Shown here: positions 26,248 through 34,922 of the stretch, piece after piece
Layout: each line of letters opens with the position of its first letter
How positions within the stretch are numbered: position 1 is the stretch's first letter
Source: Oscillospiraceae bacterium
GTDB taxonomy: Bacteria > Bacillota > Clostridia > Oscillospirales > Oscillospiraceae
Length of the DNA stretch: 64,000 nt
Direction: 5' to 3'
Assembly (NCBI GenBank): GCA_009780175.1
Contig: WRAO01000004.1
Coordinates: 50,968-114,967 of the forward strand
Translations under genes and position numbers: made by a program
Notes under the pieces: generated by a model
The model's input: the letters and a program-made list of their open reading frames with translations, nothing else
Told to the model about the DNA's origin: nothing
Databases searched by the model: none

Positions 26248-26365
26248 TAAGTCAAACTGCACATCATGAAGGTGTGCGCCGGACTTTAGATGGAAGGAAC
26301 ACTGGGTGCCAAGAGGTATCTCGCGCGGCAGAAGCGGCGCGGATAGCGCTTGGCATTTTTATTTT
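26248..26365 (+). ncRNA. Structured leader with intrinsic terminator (candidate attenuator/riboswitch)
   Basis: The leader holds a first hairpin GCACATC/GGTGTGC (26259-26277) and then a long terminator. TGCCAAG (26307-26313) pairs with CTTGGCA (26349-26355), with inner TATC/GATA and CGCGC/GCGCG helices, followed by TTTTTATTTT (26356-26365). GCGCC at 26276-26280 could instead pair with GGTGC at 26305-26309, which would take away part of the terminator stem and form an antiterminator. The known cobalamin, TPP, Moco and fluoride consensus boxes are not visible. Alternatively the hairpin ends the DUF3842 transcript or makes a small RNA. Confidence 0.5.
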
Positions 26366-26389
26366 CAGAGAGGACAGACGACGAGCAGG

Positions 26390-27496
26390 ATGAAACGAGC
26401 ATTTTTATTCGCTTTCTTGATACTGATACTTGTGGCGCTCTCCGCCTGCGGGCCAGGGAATCACGCTCCAAACGAGACAGAACCCGCGACAAGACTCGTC
26501 ACAGACGTCTGGGGCCGCGCGGTAGAACTCCCCGCGGACGTGGAGACAATCGTCACCCTAGGTCCCGGTGCCACGCGCATCGCCACCTACTTAAACGTTG
26601 TCGATCGTATCGTAGGCGCAGAGGCACAGACCGCGCAATGGAATGTGCTGATGGACTTTAATCCCATTGTCCACGAACAGTTCGGCGCCCTGCCCATCGT
26701 CGGGCAAGGCGGTGGTTCCGGCGAGAATAACGCCTATGTGGAAGCCCTCATCTTAGCCGCGCCAGATGTAATCCTTGCGGCCTTTTCGGCCGAAGCCGCA
26801 GAAGAGTTGCAAGCCCAGACCAATATCCCAGTGGTCGCAGTCCGATACATCAGCACCGGCCTTGCAAACGAGACATTCTTCGCCGCCACGCGTGTATTTG
26901 GCGAGGTCGTCGGCGAGCAGGAACGCGCGGAAGAGGTGTTGGCCTTCATCGAACAGCTTCGCGCAGATTTAAACAGCCGCACTGCCCATATCCCGGACGA
27001 AGAAAAACTCCGCGTCTACGCCGGTGCCATCACCTTCGCCGGCCAGCGCGGCTTCGGCGGAACCTATTCCAATTTCGGCCCCCTTGCGGTCATCAACGCC
27101 CACAATGTAGCGAACACCACGCTGGAACCCGGATTCTACGAAGTAGACTTCGAACAAATCCTAGTATGGGACCCTGACGTGATTTTCCTAGACCCCGGCA
27201 ACATGAGCCTGGTCAATGCCGAATATGAAATCAACCCGACCTTCTTCCAATCTCTGCGCGCCGTCCAACAAGGCCGCGTATACGCCATGCCAGCCTTCAA
27301 CTTCTCCGCCACCAACGTGACCTACGCGCTGATGAACGCCTATTTCGCCGGAACCATTCTATTTCCCGAAGAATTCGCCGATATCGACATCACCGCAAAA
27401 TCAGCGGAAATCTTGACCTTCTTCCTCGGCGCCGACACGCGCAGCGCCATGGCTGAAGGCGGCCTTTTCTTCGGCAGAATCACCATAGGGGACTAA
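26390..27496 (+). CDS. FecB/BtuF-type ABC transporter substrate-binding lipoprotein
   Basis: A 368-residue lipoprotein. The signal peptide ends LSAC (Cys about 20). The mature part begins with the helical-backbone binding protein pattern VTDVWGRAVELPADVETIVTLG, followed by AAPDVILAAF and a C-terminal EVDFEQILVWDPDVIFLDP. The class binds metal chelates, heme, cobalamin or oxyanions. It heads an operon with FecCD and FecE-type subunits and then larE, larB and larC, so nickel or a nickel chelate is a good guess. The ATG is chosen because a lipoprotein signal starts there; its ribosome binding site is weak, and the leader terminator lies just before it. Confidence 0.88.
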   Translation: MKRAFLFAFLILILVALSACGPGNHAPNETEPATRLVTDVWGRAVELPADVETIVTLGPGATRIATYLNVVDRIVGAEAQTAQWNVLMDFNPIVHEQFGALPIVGQGGGSGENNAYVEALILAAPDVILAAFSAEAAEELQAQTNIPVVAVRYISTGLANETFFAATRVFGEVVGEQERAEEVLAFIEQLRADLNSRTAHIPDEEKLRVYAGAITFAGQRGFGGTYSNFGPLAVINAHNVANTTLEPGFYEVDFEQILVWDPDVIFLDPGNMSLVNAEYEINPTFFQSLRAVQQGRVYAMPAFNFSATNVTYALMNAYFAGTILFPEEFADIDITAKSAEILTFFLGADTRSAMAEGGLFFGRITIGD

Positions 27497-27500
27497 CCAC

Positions 27501-28568
27501 TTGAAACGAGTAGAACAAGACGAATACACCCGCTATATCAGACGCAAATGGCTGACCCTTTTAGCCCTTTGCGCTCTCATGCTCGGCACAGGCCTCTTGT
27601 CCCTCTCCGTAGGAGCCGCAAGCCTGCCCCTGTCTGAAATTCTCCGCGTTCTGACAGGCGGCGGCGCAGAAATAAGTCAAACCATCATCCTCCACGTCCG
27701 CCTCCCGCGCATCGCGACCGCCATGAGCGTCGGAATCGCACTCGCGATGGCGGGCTGTGTCATGCAAAATGTCCTCCGCAACCCCCTCGCCTCCGCCTCG
27801 ACCCTCGGGATATCACAAGGCGCCTCCTTCGGTGCCGCGGTTGCGATTGTCTATTTCCAGGCCGGAATCCAATCCGGCGTCGTCTCCGGAGCCGCGATGA
27901 TGGCCGCAAACCCCTATACCGTCACCCTCTTCGCCTTCGTCGGCGGCATCAGCACCACCATCTTAATCCTGCTCCTATCCTATCGCGGCGGCGCGGTCCC
28001 CGCCACGATGATTCTGGCCGGCGTCGCAATCGGCGCGATGTTCACCGGCGCGACAGCCCTCGTGCAATACTTCGCCGACGACGTGCGCGTCGGCTCGATT
28101 GTCTACTGGACCTTCGGCAACCTCGGCCGCCCCGGCTGGCGGGAAATCAGAATCTTAACTATGCTCAACCTCGCTGGATTCCTCTATTTCATGCACAACC
28201 GCTGGAACTATAACGCCATGGAGAGCGGCTCTCACACCGCCAAAAGCCTCGGCGTAAACGTCGACCTGCTCATCCTAATCAGCATGGCAGTTGCGACGCT
28301 CGTCTCCGCCACCGCCATCGCCTTCGTCGGCACAATCACCTTCATCGGCCTGATCGCGCCGCACATCGTCCGCAAATTCGTCGGTAACGACTACCGCTTT
28401 TTGATTCCCGGCTCCGCCTTTATGGGCGGCGCTATCTTGCTCGCCGCAGACATTGCCTCCCGTACGATCCAATCTCCCGCGGTCCTGCCCATCGGTGCGC
28501 TCACCTCTTTCCTCGGTGCGCCGCTGTTCCTCTATATGATTATCAGGAGGGGGAATCTGGCAAAATGA
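27501..28568 (+). CDS. FecCD-family ABC transporter permease
   Basis: A 355-residue permease with about ten membrane segments. Family motifs include HVRLPRIATAMSVGIALAMAGCVMQNVLRNPLA (about residue 60), TLGISQGASFGAAVAI and the C-terminal GTITFIGLIAPHIVRKFVG. It starts at TTG 27501, 4 bases after the preceding stop, with AGGGGA upstream. It would form the homodimeric channel of a type II importer. Confidence 0.95.
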   Translation: MKRVEQDEYTRYIRRKWLTLLALCALMLGTGLLSLSVGAASLPLSEILRVLTGGGAEISQTIILHVRLPRIATAMSVGIALAMAGCVMQNVLRNPLASASTLGISQGASFGAAVAIVYFQAGIQSGVVSGAAMMAANPYTVTLFAFVGGISTTILILLLSYRGGAVPATMILAGVAIGAMFTGATALVQYFADDVRVGSIVYWTFGNLGRPGWREIRILTMLNLAGFLYFMHNRWNYNAMESGSHTAKSLGVNVDLLILISMAVATLVSATAIAFVGTITFIGLIAPHIVRKFVGNDYRFLIPGSAFMGGAILLAADIASRTIQSPAVLPIGALTSFLGAPLFLYMIIRRGNLAK

Positions 28569-29323
28569 TCGAAGTAAACCGCCTCTCCTACGCTTACGAC
28601 AACAAAGCCGGGCACGAAGTCCTGCGAGACGTCAGCTTTGACGTCAAACCCGGCGAATGCGTCGGCATCTTGGGCAACAACGGCGTCGGCAAAAGTACTC
28701 TCATCACCTGCCTCTGCCGCATCCGCACCCCCAAGAGCGGCAGCGTCACCATGGACGGCCAAGACATCTATCAAATGAAACGCCTAGACACCGCCCGCCG
28801 CATTGCCTACGTCGCGCAAAAAAACGAGATGAGCCAAACGACCGTGTTCGACACCGTCCTCCTCGGCAGAAAACCCTATATGAAGCTGTCCGTTTCCAGA
28901 GAAGACATGGACATCTGCGAACAAATGATCGCCCAAGTCGGCATATCGGAATTCGCCCTGCGCTATGTGAGCGAACTCTCCGGCGGAGAACTGCAAAAAG
29001 TCATGCTCGCCCGCGCGCTCGTTCAACAGCCAAAACTCCTGCTCTTAGACGAGCCCACCAGCAACCTAGACCCCAAAAACCAATACGAGATGCTAACCCT
29101 GGTGCGCAACATGGCAAAAGAGTCCAACATCAGCGTGTTAATGGTCCTGCACGACGTCAACCTCGCCCTGCGCTACTGCGACCGCTTCCTGTTCCTAAAA
29201 TCCGGCACCGTGTACAAATACGGCGACGAAACCATCGTAACCCGAGAAACCATCGCCGATGTGTACGACATCCACGCAACCATCGCCGAAGTAAACGGCC
29301 GAAAAACCCTAGTGGTTGACTAA
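28565..29323 (+). CDS. FecE-type ABC transporter ATP-binding protein
   Basis: A 252-residue nucleotide-binding subunit with Walker A GNNGVGKST (about 37), Q-loop, signature LSGGELQK (about 138), Walker B LLLLDEPTSNLD (about 155) and the switch His in VLHDVNLA. Its ATG overlaps the permease stop (ATGA) with GGAGGGG upstream. It energises uptake by the preceding binding protein and permease. Confidence 0.96.
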   Translation: MIEVNRLSYAYDNKAGHEVLRDVSFDVKPGECVGILGNNGVGKSTLITCLCRIRTPKSGSVTMDGQDIYQMKRLDTARRIAYVAQKNEMSQTTVFDTVLLGRKPYMKLSVSREDMDICEQMIAQVGISEFALRYVSELSGGELQKVMLARALVQQPKLLLLDEPTSNLDPKNQYEMLTLVRNMAKESNISVLMVLHDVNLALRYCDRFLFLKSGTVYKYGDETIVTRETIADVYDIHATIAEVNGRKTLVVD

Positions 29324-29346
29324 CCTATAAGAAAGAAGTGATCCGA

Positions 29347-30090
29347 ATGACCCTAGAGCAATTCTTCAAAGAAAATCCCAAAGTAGCAATCGGCTTCTCC
29401 GGCGGCGTCGATTCCTCCTACCTGCTCTCCGCCGCCCTCCACTACGGCGCGGACGTACATGCCTACTATGTCCAAGCCGCCTTCCAACCCCAATTTGAAC
29501 TCGCCGACGCAAAAAAACTCGCCGCCCTTGTCGGTGCCAACATGACCGTGCTCGACGTAGACGTATTCACCAACGAACAAGTCCTCTCCAACCCCCCAGA
29601 CCGCTGCTACCACTGCAAACTAGCCGTATTCGGCTCTCTCGTAAAAGCGGCAAAGGCAGACGGATACCCCCTCGTCATAGACGGCACAAACGCCTCCGAC
29701 GACGCCTCGGACCGCCCCGGCATGAAAGCGCTCGAAGAGATGGGTGTCCGTTCCCCCCTCCGCGAATGCGGCCTCACCAAAGAAGACGTCCGCCGCCTCT
29801 CCAAAGAAGCCGGACTCTTCACCTGGGACAAACCCTCTTACGCCTGCCTAGCAACCCGCATCCCCACCGGACGCACCATCACAGCAGACCTGCTACAACG
29901 CGTAGAACACGCCGAAGAAGCCCTCTTCATCCTCGGCTTCTCCGACTTCCGCGTACGCGTATACCACGAAGCCGCCCGCCTGCAATTCCCAGAGGACCAA
30001 ATGTCCGCCGCCCTGGACCAACGCGAGAAGATCATGACGGCCCTCAAGCCGCATTTTTCTATCATTCTATTAGACTTGGAAGGAAGGTAA
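29347..30090 (+). CDS. larE: Nickel-pincer cofactor sulfurtransferase LarE
   Basis: A 247-residue PP-loop ATPase. SGGVDSSYL near the N-terminus is the PP-loop, RCYHCK is the conserved Cys pair region, and KPSYACLATRIPTGR near residue 175 contains the Cys that in LarE acts as sulfur donor or cluster ligand. LarE adenylates the carboxylates of P2CMN and replaces them by thiocarboxylates. ATG 29347 is chosen since the sequence just before it resembles an extended ribosome binding site (AAGAAGTGATCC); GTG 29338 is an alternative. It begins the larE-larB-larC block directly behind the ABC importer. Confidence 0.93.
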   Translation: MTLEQFFKENPKVAIGFSGGVDSSYLLSAALHYGADVHAYYVQAAFQPQFELADAKKLAALVGANMTVLDVDVFTNEQVLSNPPDRCYHCKLAVFGSLVKAAKADGYPLVIDGTNASDDASDRPGMKALEEMGVRSPLRECGLTKEDVRRLSKEAGLFTWDKPSYACLATRIPTGRTITADLLQRVEHAEEALFILGFSDFRVRVYHEAARLQFPEDQMSAALDQREKIMTALKPHFSIILLDLEGR

Positions 30091-30096
30091 TCTATC

Positions 30097-30846
30097 ATGA
30101 GCAGTCACAACGCATTAGAAATCCTAAAAAACATCGAGGCCGGCAAACTCACCCCCGAAGAAGCTCTACTGAAATTGCGCGTCCAGCCCTTTGAAGAACT
30201 GGGCTACGCCACAGTCGATCACCACCGCCAGCTCCGCACCGGCATTGCCGAAGTCATCTACGGCGAAGGCAAAACCCCCGCCCAAATCAGCGGCATCGCC
30301 GCCTCCATGCTGGATAAGCAGCAGAGCGTCATCCTCATCACCAGAATGTCCAAAGAAAACGCCGAGATCGTAAAAAAAGACCACCCCACCATGGTCTACC
30401 ACGAACTGGCCCGTGTCGGCATCATCGGTGAAATGCCCAAACCAAACGGCATCGGCTACATCGTCGTCGCCACTGGCGGCACCACGGACCTCCCCGTAGC
30501 CGAAGAGGCCGCCCTCACCGCCGAAGCCTTCGGCAACGAAGTCATCCGCCTCTACGACGTCGGCGTAGCGGGCCTCCACCGCCTCCTCGCCAAGCTCGAA
30601 ATCGTCATGGGCGCAAGATGCATCGTCGCCGTTGCCGGCATGGAAGGCGCCCTCCCCAGCGTCCTCGGCGGATTGGTAGACTGCCCCGTCATCGCCGTCC
30701 CCGTCAACGTAGGCTACGGCGCCTGCTTCAACGGCCTCTCGGCCCTCCTGACCATGCTCAACTCCTGCGCCAGCGGCGTCTGCGTTATGAACATCGACAA
30801 CGGCTTCGGCGGCGGCTACCTCGCCAGTATGATTAATCATCAATGA
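30097..30846 (+). CDS. larB: Nickel-pincer cofactor synthase LarB
   Basis: A 249-residue protein of the LarB/PurE-like family. The C-terminal half carries the AIR carboxylase-like region IVVATGGTTDLPVAEEAALTAE, VGVAGLHRLL and VAGMEGALPSVLGGLVDCPVIAVPVNVGYG, and the N-terminal part has the LarB helix (ILKNIEAGKLTPEEALLKL). LarB carboxylates and hydrolyses nicotinic acid adenine dinucleotide to P2CMN, the first step of the cofactor. AGGAAGG lies before the ATG. Six bases separate it from larE. Confidence 0.95.
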   Translation: MSSHNALEILKNIEAGKLTPEEALLKLRVQPFEELGYATVDHHRQLRTGIAEVIYGEGKTPAQISGIAASMLDKQQSVILITRMSKENAEIVKKDHPTMVYHELARVGIIGEMPKPNGIGYIVVATGGTTDLPVAEEAALTAEAFGNEVIRLYDVGVAGLHRLLAKLEIVMGARCIVAVAGMEGALPSVLGGLVDCPVIAVPVNVGYGACFNGLSALLTMLNSCASGVCVMNIDNGFGGGYLASMINHQ

Positions 30847-30853
30847 AAAACAT

Positions 30854-30878
30854 GCGCCCCCGCTTCTGGCGGGGGCGC
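30854..30878 (+). other. GC-rich hairpin between larB and larC
   Basis: GCGCCCCCGC and GCGGGGGCGC form a perfect 10-bp stem with loop TTCTG. There is no T-run after it. It may set relative expression of larB and larC or protect RNA ends. Confidence 0.65.
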
Positions 30879-30899
30879 AAATCCCATATGGAGGCTCAA

Positions 30900-32159
30900 A
30901 TGAAAACCCTATACCTAGAATGTAACATGGGCGCCGCCGGCGACATGCTAATGGCCGCCCTCCTAGAATTACACCCCAATCCCGCCGACTTCCTCATCCG
31001 CCTAAACGCCATCGGCCTACCCGACGTAGAGGTAACCGCCGAACCCCGCACCAAATGCGGTATCACCGGGACGCATGTGCGGGTCAAGATCGGTGGTCAG
31101 GAGGAGCACAGCCACGACCACCATGGGCACGGTCACCACCATCATCACGACCATAGTCACGACCACGACCACCATCATGTCCATGACCACGCAGAGGAAG
31201 ACGATGACCATCACGATCACGGGGAACACAGCCACAACGCCTACCACGACATCGCCCACCGCATCGACCACCTAAATGTCTCCGGCACGGTCAAGCAGAA
31301 CGCACTCGCCGTCTACCAGCGCATCGCCGACGCCGAAAGCCAAGTCCACGGCGTCCCCGTCAGCCAAATCCACTTCCACGAAGTAGGGGAGATGGACGCC
31401 CTCGCCGACATCGTCGGCGTCTGCATGCTCCTGGAAGACCTCGCCCCGGATCAGATCCTAGCCTCACCCATCCACGTCGGCAGCGGCCACGTCCGCTGCT
31501 CCCACGGCATTTTACCCGTCCCCACCCCCGCAACCGCGCTAATTTTGCAAGGCGTCCCCATCTACAGCGACCAAACCAAAGGAGAACTCTGCACCCCCAC
31601 AGGTGCCGCGCTGATCCGGCATTTCGCCAGCGCGTTTTGTGCCCTGCCCTCGATGGCCGTAAGCGGAATCGGCTACGGCATGGGCACAAAAGACTTCGAC
31701 AAAGCCAACTGCGTCCGCGCCTTCCTCGGAGCGACCGCCGATATCGAAGAGCAAGTGTCCGAACTCGTCTGCAATCTAGACGATATGACCCCCGAAGCCA
31801 TCGCCTTCGCCGGGGAAGAACTCTTCACCGCTGGCGCGCTGGACGTCTACACCACCACCATCGGCATGAAAAAAGGCCGCACCGGCCAAAGCCTAACCTG
31901 CATGTGCCGCACCCCCGACAAAGACAAAATGCTAGCCCTCCTCTTCAAACACACCACCACCCTCGGCATAAGAGAATACGTAAGCCGCCGCTACGCGCTG
32001 CAAAAAGAATACACCGAAGTCCAAACCCAATACGGCCCGGTGACAATAAAAACCTCCCACGGCTTCGGCATCCAAAAAACAAAACCCGAATACGAAGACC
32101 TAGCCAAACGAGCCCGCGAAGCCGGAGTTTCGATCCAAGAGGTGTTGGAGAAATTGTAG
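30900..32159 (+). CDS. larC: Nickel-pincer cofactor cyclometallase LarC
   Basis: A 419-residue protein of the LarC family, which inserts Ni into P2TMN in a CTP-dependent step. It begins TLYLECNMGAAGDMLMAALLEL, and the C-terminal half has LVCNLDDMTPEAIAFAGEEL and TIGMKKGRTGQSLTC. A His/Asp-rich insertion at about residues 67-110 (31098-31230) is a likely nickel store. In Lactobacillus plantarum LarC is split and joined by frameshifting; here a single frame encodes the whole protein. ATG 30900 has GGAGG 5 bases upstream. No larA (lactate racemase) is seen in the window, so the user of the cofactor lies elsewhere. Confidence 0.95.
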   Translation: MKTLYLECNMGAAGDMLMAALLELHPNPADFLIRLNAIGLPDVEVTAEPRTKCGITGTHVRVKIGGQEEHSHDHHGHGHHHHHDHSHDHDHHHVHDHAEEDDDHHDHGEHSHNAYHDIAHRIDHLNVSGTVKQNALAVYQRIADAESQVHGVPVSQIHFHEVGEMDALADIVGVCMLLEDLAPDQILASPIHVGSGHVRCSHGILPVPTPATALILQGVPIYSDQTKGELCTPTGAALIRHFASAFCALPSMAVSGIGYGMGTKDFDKANCVRAFLGATADIEEQVSELVCNLDDMTPEAIAFAGEELFTAGALDVYTTTIGMKKGRTGQSLTCMCRTPDKDKMLALLFKHTTTLGIREYVSRRYALQKEYTEVQTQYGPVTIKTSHGFGIQKTKPEYEDLAKRAREAGVSIQEVLEKL

Positions 32160-32165
32160 GCGATA

Positions 32166-32402
32166 TCAAAAATCGTGCCGAGAGCCGCCGTTACTGCCGA
32201 TTTCCTCCAACACACATACGATTCCTTCTATGCACATAAATTCTGAAAGGCTATCATCTTCGATGATGGCCTTTATTTTTTCCAAAGCTTGATAGCACTG
32301 CAGTTCGACAATTTCAGTTGCGCTTATTTGTAAGCCGGGGAATACGACGTGAGCGGTTGGTTGTTCCAACACTTTGACTAATATTTCTTTGTATAATTCC
32401 AC
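32166..32402 (-). CDS. Small low-GC protein of unknown function, divergent to XRE regulator
   Basis: A 78-residue acidic protein that I do not recognise. It starts with GTG at 32402, preceded by a near-perfect GAGGTGAT site, which makes it likely to be real. Composition is AT-rich compared with larC and bipA. It is divergent from a small XRE regulator with 118 bases between the starts. It could be the regulator's partner (target, antitoxin-like or co-repressor), but no family evidence supports this. Confidence 0.6.
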   Translation of the reverse strand: MELYKEILVKVLEQPTAHVVFPGLQISATEIVELQCYQALEKIKAIIEDDSLSEFMCIEGIVCVLEEIGSNGGSRHDF

Positions 32403-32463
32403 ACCATCACCTCAAGCATAGTGTGGTTCATATAAAGATGGATGTCAATCATCATTTTATGGA

Positions 32464-32502
32464 TTGCACAAGGTTTAATGACGCTGTGCAAACTCCTATA
32501 AT
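32464..32502 (+). promoter_or_regulatory. Promoter with operator-like inverted repeat for the XRE gene
   Basis: TTTAAT (32474-32479), 17 bases, TATAAT (32497-32502). TTGCACA (32464-32470) and TGTGCAA (32485-32491) are perfect inverted copies with centres 21 bp apart, two helical turns, embracing the -35 box. This is a typical autoregulatory site for a dimeric HTH protein. Confidence 0.65.
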
Positions 32503-32520
32503 TCACATGAGGTGAATTGT

Positions 32521-32748
32521 TTGGATATCAATCAAATTAAAAAATATAGGAAATTAGGGCTGAATGTTGCGTATTATCGCAAGGAAAAAGGTTATACGCA
32601 ATTAGAATTAGCAGAACTTTTAGATATTGATAGAACACACATGGGCAGTATCGAATTAGCCAACTCGGGTGTATCTTTAGATGTGTTGTTCCGAATGTCA
32701 GATTTGTTAGAAATACCTATTCATAAATTTTTTGAGTTTAGGGACTAA
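32521..32748 (+). CDS. XRE-family HTH transcriptional regulator
   Basis: A 75-residue single-domain regulator. The Cro/C1-type HTH is clear: LNVAYYRKEKGYTQLELAELLDIDRTHMGSIELANSGVSLDVLFRMSDLLEI spans almost the entire protein, with the recognition helix around DRTHMGSIE. Start TTG 32521 has GAGGTGA about 5 bases upstream; a GTG at 32512 overlaps that site. The gene is AT-rich. It probably represses its own promoter and the divergent small gene through the repeat at 32464-32491. A terminator closes it. Confidence 0.88.
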   Translation: MDINQIKKYRKLGLNVAYYRKEKGYTQLELAELLDIDRTHMGSIELANSGVSLDVLFRMSDLLEIPIHKFFEFRD

Positions 32749-32779
32749 CGTGCCCAATAAGCATTTCCCCGCATAGTGC

Positions 32780-32820
32780 AAGGCTAGAAAGGTGAAACCC
32801 TCATCTTTCTAGCCTTTTTT
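32780..32820 (+). terminator. Intrinsic terminator after the XRE gene
   Basis: AAGGCTAGAAAG (32780-32791) pairs with CTTTCTAGCCTT (32805-32816), followed by TTTT. Confidence 0.9.
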
Positions 32821-32832
32821 CGTAATTTGCCC

Positions 32833-32881
32833 TTGACAAAGCTCAAACTCTCTTGTAATTCACGCCAACCTAGTGTATACT
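32833..32881 (+). promoter_or_regulatory. Promoter region of bipA
   Basis: TTGTAA (32853-32858), 17 bases, TATACT (32876-32881), with start near 32888. A TTGACA at 32833-32838 could serve a second, upstream start with a poor -10 (TAATTC at 32856). Confidence 0.65.
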
Positions 32882-32917
32882 ATATTGTTATGTCAAAACC
32901 GAAAGGACTGATCCCCC

Positions 32918-34732
<1,815 letters not shown>

Positions 34733-34759
34733 ACAACTGGCATCAAATTATTTGGTGAC

Positions 34760-34829
34760 GTAGGGCAAGGGCTCTGCCCTTGCCGCCTATCAAATTGGAG
34801 GAACGATAAGGGCAGAGCCCTTGCCCTAC
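34760..34829. repeat. Long perfect inverted repeat downstream of bipA
   Basis: A 22-base arm at 34760-34781 (starting GTAGGGCAAGGG) is repeated exactly in inverted form at 34808-34829, with 26 bases between. Each arm also contains a smaller dyad AAGGGC/GCCCTT. It belongs to the palindromic intergenic repeats that start with GTAGGG. Confidence 0.75.
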
Positions 34830-34874
34830 AGTCGGCGATATAATTGGTGCATTAAAATCAACCACCACCTCAAA

Positions 34875-34920
34875 CAAAAAACAACGGACACCTCTCCTTC
34901 GGTGTCCGTTGTCCCTTTTA
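34875..34920. terminator. Bidirectional terminator between bipA and asnB
   Basis: ACAACGGACACC (34881-34892) pairs with GGTGTCCGTTGT (34901-34912). AAAAAA precedes it (T-run for the minus strand) and CCCTTTT follows on the plus strand. Confidence 0.85.
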
Positions 34921-34922
34921 TC

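Noticed and set aside
26281..26310. SRP RNA-like GGAAGGAA stretch in the lar leader
   Set aside because: The surrounding bases lack the conserved SRP asymmetric loop (CAGG and AGCAG), and the flanks do not fold into helix 8.
31098..31233. CAC/CAT/GAC low-complexity tract as a repeat array or CRISPR-like structure
   Set aside because: It is in frame inside larC and encodes the His-rich metal-binding insertion; there is no spacer structure.
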